In this document: piece by piece, positions 40,393 to 50,948 of the stretch
Layout of the letters: each line of letters begins with the position of its first letter
Position numbering within the stretch: position 1 is the first letter of the stretch
DNA from: Paulinella micropora
Lineage: Eukaryota > Cercozoa > Imbricatea > Euglyphida > Paulinellidae
DNA length: 64,000 nt
Direction: 5' to 3'
Assembly: GCA_019918135.1 (NCBI GenBank)
Contig: WBZZ01000880.1
Location: forward strand, 1-64,000
Notes under the pieces: model-generated
Told to the model about the DNA's origin: nothing
The model's database searches: none
What the model saw: only the letters and a program-made list of their open reading frames with translations
Position numbers and translations under genes: made by a program

Positions 40393-40650
40393 CTAATCGC
40401 TGTCGTCCTCTAGCCTGCAGTCGCAGTATGGACATCTAGTAGTTGAACCCTGGATCGTACATTCCGCTAGTCCGTCTGTAATCGTCTTGAGCAGCGACGA
40501 GTGCTCGTGCTGTGTTTGCATCTGGGACCCCTCACAGTCGTGCGGCTTGGCCTGGCAAGGAGCGGAACAAAACTTCTTTTCGCAGCAAGGGTTACGCCCT
40601 AAGTCCACGGGGTTGCTACATTGCGCAGCGTCACAGGTGTAGCTTGCCAT
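40393..40650 (-). CDS. Small zinc-finger protein, AN1-like, 85 residues
   Basis: Whole in one frame from the ATG at 40650. MASYTCDAAQCSNPVDLG is followed by NPCCEKKFCSAPCQAKPHDC, a Cys/His layout like AN1-type fingers of ubiquitin-pathway and stress proteins. A second CxxC-xC site closes the protein (RCPYCDCRLEDDSD) with an acidic tail. The 3' end faces hairpin array 1. AN1 is the best guess; a MYND-like finger is the alternative. Confidence 0.65.
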   Translation of the reverse strand: MASYTCDAAQCSNPVDLGRNPCCEKKFCSAPCQAKPHDCEGSQMQTQHEHSSLLKTITDGLAECTIQGSTTRCPYCDCRLEDDSD

Positions 40651-40899
40651 AGTGCTTTTTTCTGAATTTTAAAAAAAGGCCCCAAGGAAAATGTGCGACA
40701 TGCGCCAGCTTACAAAAATGGGAGGGAAGGCAAAGGCCGGCACCCCCCCCCTCCCCACCCTTCTTTGTCTTGCTAATTGTTTTGGGGCCGCGCCAAAAAA
40801 AAAGATATGACAAATTCCCTCCCGCGCGGCCCCTCCCTCCCCCCGAATGGAACCTGCAGACATTTTTTTTTTGTTTTCGGGTTCGAACACTTTCCGCCC
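40651..40899. promoter_or_regulatory. Divergent promoter region
   Basis: Gap of 249 bases between two start codons, containing C and T/A runs. No gene seen. Confidence 0.45.
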
Positions 40900-41244
40900 A
40901 TGTCGTTCCTGCAGGAGCCTAGCAACACCACCAAGTACAGCTTTGAACCCCGCACGCTGGCGCCGATCGTGGTCGCGGCGCAGAGCAGTGCTCACGGCTT
41001 GATCGCGGCCGACACCACGTGGGAGGAGCTCCTGGACCCGCGCCTGCACCTGCAGAGCTCGGGCACGTACCGCGCCGCCTGCATCAAACACCTGGGCCTG
41101 AACGCGCTCAAGCACGCCACCAGCTACTGGAGCACGGCGCGCCAGCGGTACGTGCACTTTCTGGACCTGGCGCAGTACCCGGCCACGGGCTTGTACGCGC
41201 ATTGCCAGTACCACAACGGCCGCCACGCCAGCTTCGTAGCCTAA
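40900..41244 (+). CDS. Unknown 114-residue protein
   Basis: Whole in one frame from the ATG at 40900 (MSFLQEPSNTTKYSFEPRTL). It is soluble and helical, with TWEELLDPRLHLQSSGTYR, CIKHLGLNALKHATSYW and a C-terminal part rich in His and Tyr (LYAHCQYHNGRHASFVA). AATAAA at 41267-41272 follows the stop closely. No family recognised. Confidence 0.65.
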   Translation: MSFLQEPSNTTKYSFEPRTLAPIVVAAQSSAHGLIAADTTWEELLDPRLHLQSSGTYRAACIKHLGLNALKHATSYWSTARQRYVHFLDLAQYPATGLYAHCQYHNGRHASFVA

Positions 41245-41325
41245 AGGCCTGTTTTTAATTAATAATAATAAAAAGAAAACCTTTACTGTGACAATTCCGA
41301 TAGTTTGACAATGCCGGGTTTTTTT

Positions 41326-44300
41326 TTACACCGCCCGTACGAGCATGGCAGTCAAAAGCGCCAGCCCCAGGGCCGCGGCCACGCCGCCCGCTATAGCTAG
41401 GCGGGTCGTTTGCTGCGGATCGTCCCCGAACGCGCGCGCAAACCTGCTGCGCGCGCAGCGCTTGCGCGCGCAGGCGGACACGGCCGCGCCCGTAAACATG
41501 GCAGCCGCGGCCGCGAGCGAAGAGCACAGCAGAGCGGCCGCGAACGCGCCTGCCACGAGCCGCCCGTTGCAGCGGCAGTGGTCGGAATCGTCCTGGCAGG
41601 CCCCGAACCAGAAGACGGTCGCTTCGTTGCCGAGGCAGGGCGAGGAGACAATCGTTTCGCTGGCAGTTGGCGGGGGCAACAGGTACAGGCAGTAGTCGGT
41701 GCTGATGTTGAGGAAGGCGGCCAGCTCCCACGGGGGCACCCCCGGGTCGACGGCCCAGCGGAGGTCGAGTGCCGTCTGCAGCCCGACCACGACGGCCTTT
41801 GACGTTTTTGTTATGCTAGTCGACAGCGCCTGCAGCTGGTCGAGATTCTCGTTGACGCTGGCCAGCATGCCGGCGCCCGAGTTGTACAGGTCGCTCAATT
41901 GTTTTTGTTTGGCCCTGCCCGCTTGTATGTCCGCCATCAGGAGCTTGTAGCGGGCCAGCGCCTCCTGGTAGACCTTGGCAAACTCTGCCCTGGCCTTGGC
42001 GGCGTAATCCTCGATGTCCTGCTGCAGCGCATCGGAACTATTGGCCATGTTGTTGAGAAAAACCTGTGTGTTTTGTCCAATGGCGCCGCTGGACGAGAAG
42101 GCCTGCATCGAGTCAATGGCCGCCTGCTCGACCTGTGCCGCGAGGCCCACGGTGGACGCCGAGAGCTGCGACACCGTCTCGCCCAGCCGGCGGTACAGGG
42201 GCATCAGCTCGCTCTGCTGCTGCAGGCGCAGCTGCACCGCGTTGTCCCTGACGGCCTCGAGGCTGGGCAGCTGGCCCCGCGTGATGCGGTCGGACAGGCA
42301 CAAGACGGCCGGGGAGGCCGGGCAGGCCACGGTCACGTTGAGCGCGCCCGACAGGGCCGTGACGTCGACGACCGACGTCTGGTACTGGGCCAGGCCCCGC
42401 AACGCCGTCGCGAACACCAGACTTCCGTTGACATGCACGCGCAGCTCGCAGCCGGCACCAATGGCCGCGGGGTCGACGGTGGTGTACGCGAAGCGCACCT
42501 CGCGCTGCTGCGTGCCGCCAATAGGCTGCTTGAGCTCCAGTTGTTGCGGGCAGAAGCGGAGCCCCTCCAGCCCCTGCGACGACACCGTGCTGTTCAGGGC
42601 GAACGGCACCCGCAGCAGGATCTCCAGCTCCCAGCTCTTGGGGTAGAAGCGGACGGCGCCGCTATTGCGCGGCCAGTGCACGTAGTACTTCTCCAGGATC
42701 GCGCACAGCCCGACATGGGTGGTCCTCGTGCGCTGGCAGCGCCGGTCGCGCAGGCGCAGCCCCGCGCCTGTGGGGTCCAGCGCGGCCAGCCACTCGTAGC
42801 GGCGGCGGTCGGCCTCGGGCGCGTTCTGAATCGCCTGCAGCTGTTGCAGCACGTCTTCCGGGGACGGTGCGGGCTCGACGTCGAGCGGCGCCAGGAAGTG
42901 GCCCAGGCACACGTCCGCGGCGCGCGGGTCAAAGACGCCCTGCGCGTACGGGTTGCGCGCGCCGTCCAGGAATCTGGCCATGCCGTCCTCGCGCAGGGGC
43001 AGGCGCACGAGCCCGCCCCACTGCGACAGGTACTGCTGCCGCTGCTCGGGGGCGAGCCCCGCGTACCAGTCGCTCTTGGCCAGCCAGCCGGCGGAGCCCG
43101 ACTGTGGCGGCGCGGGCTCGAACAAGTACAGCGGCGTGTGCGCGCGGGCCGCCAGCCACTGCATGGGCTTCAGCAGCGCCTGCGGCACGTCGTGCACGTA
43201 CGCCTGCAAGCCCTCGGGCGCGCCGCTGTAGCTGGCGGAGCCGAACGGGTGCGAGATGTTAGCACTCTCCCAGACGACGACGACGACGACGACGCGTTGA
43301 TGGCGCGGTAGGCCCGGACCAGCCCGCTGGTGGCGTCCACCGAGGTGGCGCGCACCGGGCACGGCCGGTCCAGGCAGTACGGGTAACCGGCGAAGTAGAG
43401 CTGGGCGGGCAGCAGGCGCTCGTGCACGTTGACCCAGCTGGCTCTCTCGACCGTGCCGTTCGCGGTTGGCTCAATGGCCGCCGTACAGTCTGTCCGGCGG
43501 CCGCCGAGCAACCACAACTCGCTGAGGTCGGCCGACGCGAGCGCGGCCGACGCCTCGTCCTCCTGCAGCTGCAGCTGCGGCGCGTTCGAGACGCCGGCGC
43601 CCGCCGAGTTGAGCGTCACGCGGCCGCGCGACGCCTTGGGCCCGTACGTCAGGTCCCGGCGGCCGCGCCTCGTCGACGTCACGGTCGGCGACGGCAGCTC
43701 GCCCTGCGCCAGCCCCCTGAGCTGCGCGGCCTGGCGGCGCATGACGGGCACGCTCGTCAGCAGGTCGTCCCAGAACAGCAGCGCGGGGTGGAACGTCAGC
43801 GACAGCTCGGCCTCGTTGGTTGCAGGCACAGCCGCAGCGCCCGCGCGCTGCGCGAGGCGCCACGCGCCCAGCGCCGAGCCGTCGGTCTTGGTGGTCAGGA
43901 CCGCGTAGTCACCGGGGCTCACGGCGCAGGCGGCGCCGAGCTGCGCCTCCAACACTGCGGCCTCGGCCGAGCTGGCGCTGACGTTGGCCAGCAGCCGCTG
44001 CAGGAACGGCCACGTCAAATGCCTCACGACGAGCCCGTTGCGCGCGTTGGCCCACACCGAGTTCAGGGCGCGGCTGCTGTTGCAATTGTCGTCCAGCGCG
44101 GCCAGCAGCTGGTTTGTTAGGTTGCCCCAGGCCCCAGCCGGGGGCCGCGGCTGGCCGCAGTGCCCGTACTTGACCCAGTCCCACTGCGCGCCGTCCGCGT
44201 TCAGTGGGCGGCAGAAGTCGCCGCGCAGGACTTCTGTGACGGCCTCCAGGCCGCTCTCGTTGCCACTGGCGCACTCGGTCCAGCCGGTCGGCGCGAGCCA

Positions 44301-46111
44301 AGCACCGGTAGCGGCGGGCGTCGGCACGGTGTAATTGGTGAGCCCCAACAGCGAGGCGGACGCGAGCGCAGTGGCGCCCAGCCAGCTCAGGCGCGTGTCC
44401 TCCGAGGTAGAGACCTCGACCCGGCGCTGCAGCACGCAGGTGCACTCCCGCCCAGTGCAGCCGCGCGGGCCGAGCAGCAGCGCAGTCTGCAGCAACGAGT
44501 CGTACTGCTGGTTCTCGAAGGACAGCGGCACGAGGTTGCACTCGAGCCACAGCGAACGCCTCTCCAGCAGCACAGCTGCGGCGCTCTGGTAACACGGGCC
44601 GCGCCCGGGCCTAGCAGCCGGCGGAACCGGGCGAATGCTGACCCAGGCGCTGCCCCTGACAGCGTACCAGTCGGGCGCGCCGGTTGTTTCGTTGAACAGC
44701 AGCAGGGGCCGCCGGCCGCCGTCGGTCAGCAGCGGCGACCAGCCCTGTTCGATTGAGTCCTGCAGGGCACTGAACAGGCCGCGCACCAGCGACGCCTTGG
44801 AGTCGGCGCGCGTGTGGATCAGCTCCAGCACGCGGGCCAGGCTGCCCCACACGGCCGACGCGCTCACCGCCTTCTCCAGCAGCGCCTGCATGAACAGCCG
44901 GTTGCGCTCCGTGATGAATTCCGCGCCGTCGGCGCACGACAGCAGCGCGTTGATCTGGCCTTCCACGACCGTAATCGCCCGCCTCACGGCCCCGTTCGCG
45001 TTCAGCACCTGCTGCGTCGTGTTCTCGACCAAGCCCGTGTGGCGCCGCAGAATCTCGTTGTAGAATTCTGCCGTGGCGTTCAACTGGTCCTCCAACGACG
45101 ACACCGCGGTGTCTACGCGGTTGAGCAGGCCCTGCACCTGGTCCCTGGCCGCACCGATCTGCGTATTAGTCGCCTGGTACGAATCCACCATCGAGTTCCA
45201 TTCATCGCTGAATTCCGTGGAAGCCTTGAACTGGTCCAGCTCGCGCGTGTACATGTTGCGCAGGTACAACAGCTCCGTGGTGTACGCGTTGGACAATTTC
45301 AGGTCAAGTTCATACTTGATGTTCTGCACCTCGTTCTCGGCGCAGGTCTTGAGGTCCAGGCACTTGGAAGACACGGCCGTGAGCGAGCTGGCCAGGCAGT
45401 CGGCGAGCACCGTGGCGGCGTCGGTCTCCGCGCTTTCGCCGGCCGCCTTGGTCAGGTCGATGGTCTTGACCGCGTCCAGGCTCAGCTGCTTGAGCTCTTT
45501 CCACGCGTCCGAGAATTCGGTGCACACGGTTTGGATCTCGTTCAGCGTCAGATTGCTCGAGATGGCCTGTAGAAGCGCACGGCGGCGGGGCCGCATTGAG
45601 TTGTTGGTGTCCTGCTGGTTCAGGATGTTCAGCGCTTTCCCGAAGAGATCGGCGGTGGTGTTGGGATTGGTTTCGTGCGGCGCCAGCGGCGTGCCGGGGT
45701 CCTGCAGCGACTTGGCGTTGCTGGAGTTGGTTTTGTTCGACAGGGCTCGGACGTCTGATTCAAGAAGTCCCTGACGGTGCGCGCCAGCAGCCCCCCGTCC
45801 ACGTCGTCCGTGAGTGACACGCTCGCCGTGACGGTGCGAGTCCACGACGGAGCGAAGCCTATGAGCTCTAATTCGTTGTACTCGACAAAGGGCGCGGAAA
45901 CTGCTAGGGGCACTTGGAACTCTTGCCCATTGTCGGTGAACGTGACTAACGATCTGCAGATCGAGTCGACACAACCACGCGATTCAACGACGGCGCGGAC
46001 TTGGGACCCCGACCCCAGCGGAATTACCGAGCGAACCCTCGCAAAGGCAGTGGAATCGCCCCAGACCGCACCGAACGCAACCGCGGCGTTTAGCAGCAGC
46101 AGCGGCAGCAT
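41326..46111 (-). CDS. Giant surface glycoprotein with coiled coils and C-terminal membrane anchors
   Basis: About 1,590 residues long. MLPLLLLNAAVAFGAVWG at 46111 is a signal peptide. It has many N-glycosylation sequons, long coiled-coil stretches (DLKLSNAYTTELLYLRNMY, ARDQVQGLLNRVDTAVSSLE; another at about 41800-42150), paired Cys (CTGRECTCVLQRR; CLDRPCPV) and two Ser-rich linkers. The end has two hydrophobic segments, LVAGAFAAALLCSSLAAAAA and RLAIAGGVAAALGLALLTAM, separated by a basic stretch, so the bulk lies outside and a short loop or tail inside. The layout is that of an envelope spike or attachment/fusion protein. It is broken in about two places; no named family is recognised. Confidence 0.65.
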
Positions 46112-46642
46112 GTGAGACACGAGATGGAAAAGAAGAGTGCAGAGAAACTAACTTGAATCTTCCCTTGGCTCTCTCTCTCTCTGTTTGTTATTCTTTCTCT
46201 GGCGCACGGCCGCCCAAGCTAGCAGCAAAAAAGGAAAACGTGGGTGCCCCCTCCAGGAAAAAAAGGAGCCGGGGGGGGGGCCAGAAACGGGGGGGGGAAT
46301 GTGCGACAGGTCCTGACTTTTCCGGCTCTCCTTTTTGTTTTTCCTCCGACCCGCCCGGTCGCACAATTTGCGAGCGAGCGCGCGGCGGGCGGGGGGGAGT
46401 AGGACCTGTCTGCACTGGCGGTCCCCCCCCCCTCCTTTCCGGTCCTGAGCACATCTTTTTTTTCTCGAGGTACGGTCGCGGCACAGGGGCGCCCGATAAT
46501 CCTGCCGAGAATTTTTGTGGCACGCCCGGGGGGCAAAGATCTCCCCCGTGAGACTGTCTGTGTTTTCTTTTGCCGCGTCCTTAGTCCTTCCTTCTTAAGA
46601 AAAAAAAAGGACAAAACAGGCACACCCAAGACCCGACCGGAA
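46112..46642. promoter_or_regulatory. Divergent promoter region, 531 bases
   Basis: Lies between the start codons of the glycoprotein and the protease-like gene. Contains G runs near 46271-46280 and 46291-46298, a C run near 46425-46433 and CT repeats near 46168-46180. No gene supported. Confidence 0.5.
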
Positions 46643-48716
46643 ATGAACGAACTAAGTTTTGTTCTCGCGCTCAAGACGGGGCGGCCCGGGTGTTACGACA
46701 AGCTCTGGTGCCAGCTCAGGCAGGCCAACCAGGCCTGGCCAGCTGCTGCTAAAAGTTCTCGACACTAAAGCCAACCAATGGGAAATACAAGCCACAGCGG
46801 ACCCCGGGCGCCCCGTGGCGGTCAGCCTTTTCGGCCTGGTGCCGCTGCCGGGCGCCGTGGGGCACCAGGGCATCACGTGCATAGACCGAACGCTGGTGTG
46901 GGCGGATAAGAAGGGGTCCGGGGCCGGGGCGTTCAGTATCGAGAACCTCGTGTGGGCCGCAGACGACACACAGCAAACCTCGGCAGCGCAAACCAGGAAC
47001 GAGCTTAAGACGTTGCTAGAACAGTTGTCGACCGAATTTAATGGGTGTGTCATGGACTCGAACGTACCCTTTGCCCAGACCACCGCCAGGATTAGGCACC
47101 TGGACTACTTTCGCGAGAGCTTGTTTGGCGGCTGCAGGATGCCGGGGGCGGTGGAAATGCGGCTGCTGCAAAAGCAGGTGAGGGCCGCGTACAAGCGGCC
47201 CTCCAGCGAAGAACTGCAGCAGGCCGCGGAAGCCTGCGCCCGGGCTAAGACCATAGACGAAAAGTGGCTGGCCGCCGTTACAAACGATGCGCTGTGCCAC
47301 TGGGCGTACCACTGCGCCTGGGCCCTTCGGCGCCTAGGCCTGACCGAAAGGCTGGTGTGGCAACACGGGGACCTGCAAGGAAAAAGTGCACAAGAATTGT
47401 TGCGCGAGGCCCGCCAGGACAGTCTGAGCAAGCCCTTGCAAGCGCTGCTAGCGCTGGGCGGCGAGGTTCTGGCAGAAATGCTGGGCTTTTTCAGCCGGGC
47501 GCAGTGGTACCTGGAGGACAGGCTGGACGTGTGCGGCCGGAACGCGGCGCGCGGCAAGCACGACTTCCGTTTGCGCGACCAGGTGCTGCACACGCTGGAC
47601 CTGCCGGGCGAGCTGGCGGCCCAGCGCGCAGACGACTGCGAGAGCCTGTCGCTGAGCTGCTACCTCCAGTCCGAGAGTTTCCTGTGCTGGTGCGAGTCAG
47701 TTTCGGGCCAGCTACAATCTTTGCCGCCGCTGCTAGCGCTGGTAGTGACGTGCGCGCTCAAGTTCTACCGAACAACGCTGGTAGTAGGCAGCGTAGCCTT
47801 CGGTGTGGGCGCCGGCGACCCCGTCGCCCGGCAAGAAGTGCCCGTGGCAGAGGCGCGCGAGTTCGAGGCGGCCAGGCGGGGGGCCCAGATCTCGAACGAA
47901 ACGGCCCTGCCCCGGGACGACGCCAGGGTCCAGTGCCACGTGTTCTGCCTGCTGGTACCGTCGGCCTGGCTCCGGGCGCGAAGGGCGCAGCAGCCGCCGG
48001 GCCACACGGTCGGGCAGGCCAGGCGGCTGCTGGGGGCCGGCCGCCAGAGCCTGCCGTTGCTCCCCGTAGACTGCACGGTGATTACGCTGGCGAACCAAAA
48101 CCTGTTGGCCGGCGGCGGCGTGCAGCCCCTGCTGAGAGAACACTTCTTGTACCGGCCGCACTGGGCGGACGTGCATTTGCCGTTGCCCGTGCACACGCGC
48201 CAGAGCCCGTACAACACGCAGAGCGCGCGGGGCTACCGGGACGTGTCGTTCTTGTTCTGCCCGCAAGACGACTCCTCCGGACAGTTTGCGGTGCGGGCCG
48301 GGGGTTACCCGGGCTCCGACGAGCTCATGAGCGTCGGGGCCCCGATGTGCTGCCTGCTGGACAGCCACCGGTCGTGCCGCGAATGTGGCGGCGGCCGCAA
48401 CTGCGGCAGCGTCGTCGACCTGCTGCCGGTCGGGCAGGACGTTCGTGACGGTGTGGCGCGGGCTTGCGCGCTTTTGCAGGCGGTGGTGCCGCCGCCCCTG
48501 CTGCCCGTGCCCCTAACCAGCGGCCAATGCCAAGAGAATTACCACAAGATTATCACGGGCAGCTGGGACGACAAGAGGAGCCGCTCTCCCTGGTACGCGG
48601 TCTGGCCCAGCAGCTGCTTTACGCAGGAACCCCCGGCTGAAGGCGCAGTGTCGGTGCAGCTAGCAGAAGGGTTTGCTGTTTGGTACAAGCAAGGCCCCAC
48701 GAGCGCCGGAACGTGA
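46643..48716 (+). CDS. Probable transglutaminase-fold cysteine protease
   Basis: Starts MNELSFVLALKTGRPGCYDK at 46643; about 690 residues. The middle has ADDCESLSL (Cys codon 47637-47639), later VQCHVFCLLVP (His 47937-47939) and LLPVDCTVI (Asp 48069-48071). This Cys-His-Asp order with DCE, H before a small hydrophobic strand, and a DxT strand is that of transglutaminase-like cysteine peptidases seen in several large DNA viruses and phages. A C-terminal part has a Cys-rich site (CCLLDSHRSCRECGGGRNCG). It looks broken in about one place. A role in maturation or host-protein cleavage is inference; the fold call rests on motif order only. Confidence 0.5.
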
Positions 48717-48866
48717 CGACGCGCGAGCGCACAACAATTTTTTTTAAAAAAGAAGAATGATCACCCCCTCTTTTTTTTGGTTCGGGTCGGAAATCTCGCG
48801 TTGACAGAAAGACCGGTTTTTTTTAATGATTTTTGTACAGGAGCCGGCGCTGCCAGCGCAGGTACT

Positions 48867-49474
48867 TTAGCAGCAGCCCGCCTTCACGCCGTTGCTGGTG
48901 TCGACGACGCCGACCGTTTCTTTCTCTGCTCTCCGGTGGCTGATCTCGGCCGCCTGCACCAAGAACGGCCTGATCTTAGCCATCAATTCTTCTTGCGAGT
49001 CTGTTTCTGCGCTAGTATGCAGGATCCGGCCCCCGAACCGCTGCCTCAAGTCACTGTTGCCGTGCAGGTCTTCCTCTGCACCATCGTACCCTCGATCGCG
49101 CTGGCACCCGACCAGCACGAACAGGATGTCCTCGTTCTTGTCTTTCGAAGAAGTGTTAAACTTTAGTACCTCCTGGTGGAAATTTTCTTTTTCTAAGCTG
49201 CAGCACACCAGGGCCATGTGCGCGCCGCGCATGTAATTCGAAATCATGGAGTCAAAACGCTCCTGCCCGGCCGTGTCCCAGACCCAGATCTGGTGCAGTT
49301 GGTTATCGAGCTCTATGGCGGGCAAGATCTTGAAATCCAGACCAACCGTGGCGGGGTGTGGCATCGCTGGGGCCTGTTATCCGCAAGCTTCTGCAAGAGG
49401 GAGGACTTGCCTGCGCTCGATGATCCCAGCATGACTACTTTCAGGTATTTGCCGGTCGCGACCCTTTTTTGCAT
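48867..49474 (-). CDS. Rab-like small GTPase
   Basis: Starts MQKRVATGKYLKVVMLG at 49474. The P-loop GSSSAGKSSL and switch II WDTAGQERFDSM are textbook Rab/Ras motifs; VGLDFK matches the Rab effector (G2) region, with the Thr of ATVGLDF in place. The NKxD box is replaced by VGCQRDR, and the SAK-type box by TSAET. It ends in AGCC, a double-Cys prenylation signal for membrane attachment. It is broken in about one place. Viral Rab copies are known from giant viruses and are thought to redirect vesicle traffic. The altered NKxD box suggests changed nucleotide binding. The gene is likely captured from a host. Confidence 0.8.
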
Positions 49475-50000
49475 ACCCTTGCCTTTTTTTGGGGGGGGGG
49501 GTGACTGGAGGTCTGCCTTGCGGTTTGCCAAGGAGAAGAATTGTTTTTAAAAAAAACCAAGCCAAAAAAAAAGCCAAGCACGCACAAAAAGGGAGCGTAA
49601 AAGAAGGGGGGGGGGCAGGGCTTCGTTTTTTCTTCTGAACCAACTTTTCTTCGTCTACGGGGAGGGGACCGCGGGCGGGGTTGGAAGTGTGGAAAGGGGG
49701 GTTAGGTACGGGGGAAGGGGCGAGGCCGGGAAGGCGAGGGCAAGGGGAGGGGGGGGAGAGAGGGAGGCAGGACAAGCAAAGAAAAAAGGCAACGGCGTTT
49801 AATCCAAGGGCGGGGGAGAAAAAAAAAGCAAAAGGGAGGTTTTAAAGAAAGAAAAACAAAGCGCAGAGATTTCAGGCCTTTTTCTTTCTTGGCCCTCCCC
49901 TCATTTTTTGGCTCTCTCTTCTCGTCCCCCCCCCCGCGCTCGCACTCTGGTGAGAGCCTCGTAACCTCTCTTTCCTTTGGTTCTGGTTTGCGCACTTTCG
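49475..50000. promoter_or_regulatory. Divergent promoter region, 526 bases
   Basis: Between the start codons of the Rab-like gene and the gene at 50001. Contains G runs near 49490-49500, 49607-49615 and 49750-49757, a C run near 49927-49935 and many A tracts. No gene supported. Confidence 0.5.
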
Positions 50001-50771
50001 ATGGACGGAAGCAGAGTCAAGTACGGGGTGCTGACCCCCGAAGAAGAAGAATATGGCGCCGTGGCTATCAGTGCCCTGGCGCAGACGAGGGCCGACAGCA
50101 TGAAGCGCGACCGGCCCGCTGGGTACCAGGGCGAGCCAGTCATCCAACTGCGCCCGTGCGACCTGTTGGTGGCCAAGAACGCGGCCATCTTGCGGTCGAG
50201 AACTAGCTTCATCAACGTGACGAATTGTGTCACCAACTGGCCAATCTATGAGGGCAAAGCCAAGGGCAAACCGGGAACGGCGCCCGCCAAAAAGGACGAC
50301 GAAGCCACGGAGCTCACCGAGTGGACCTTTCTGGGCATCTGCGGCGAGGACAGCGAGCCCGGCGGGCGGCCGTCCAAGCCCCTGCGGGTGCAGGTGCAGG
50401 GTGTGTCGGACGTGTTCCTGCCGCGCTACGGCAAGGGCCAACAGTGGGCGCACAACGATATGCTCTTGTTCACTAGGCTGCCTACCCAGCAGGAACATTA
50501 CGACAAGATCGACATACAAGGGCAGGACTCGCGCACTCGGTTCTTGATCGAGGCGCGCAGCTTGCTGACGGCCTCGCAAAAACGTGATTTCCACCAGGTG
50601 GAAGAAGCAGAGCTGCTAGGCAAAAGTGCGGCCCAGCTGCATCAGCTCATCTTGAACCTAGTCGACCGCAGGCTGGAGCTGGCCATGACAACCGAACTCA
50701 ACGAGCAGTTCGTGGGTCTCAGCGTGCGCTCCGCTCAGTTCGGACAAATGGGCCGTGTCTACATTCAGTAA
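50001..50771 (+). CDS. Unknown 256-residue protein
   Basis: Whole in one frame (MDGSRVKYGVLTPEEEEYG). A compact alpha/beta part has PVIQLRPCDLLVAKNAA, FINVTNCVTNWPIYEG, WTFLGICGEDSEPG and LRVQVQGVSDVFLPRY. Basic helices follow (ASQKRDFHQVEEAELLGKS; LHQLILNLVDRRLELAM), then a tail FGQMGRVYIQ. No signal peptide or membrane segment. It may be a structural or DNA-handling protein, but nothing specific is recognised. Confidence 0.65.
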   Translation: MDGSRVKYGVLTPEEEEYGAVAISALAQTRADSMKRDRPAGYQGEPVIQLRPCDLLVAKNAAILRSRTSFINVTNCVTNWPIYEGKAKGKPGTAPAKKDDEATELTEWTFLGICGEDSEPGGRPSKPLRVQVQGVSDVFLPRYGKGQQWAHNDMLLFTRLPTQQEHYDKIDIQGQDSRTRFLIEARSLLTASQKRDFHQVEEAELLGKSAAQLHQLILNLVDRRLELAMTTELNEQFVGLSVRSAQFGQMGRVYIQ

Positions 50772-50948
50772 AAAAAAACAAGATTTGGAACGCCGAGACT
50801 ACAAAAGCCTCTCGCCGCCGTTGCTTCAATAAAAAAAAATGGGTGCAAGAAAAAAGACTTTTTTTTTAATTTAACAAGAAACGGACAAAAGTTTGGGCCG
50901 TGGTTTTGCCACCGACTTTCCGGCCCCCGGGTTTTTTTTTCTGGTGCG

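Noticed and set aside
41899-43311. Plus-strand open frame of 470 codons inside the glycoprotein gene
   Set aside because: Its product is Arg/Gln/His-rich without structure, while the minus strand gives signal peptide, coiled coils and membrane segments.
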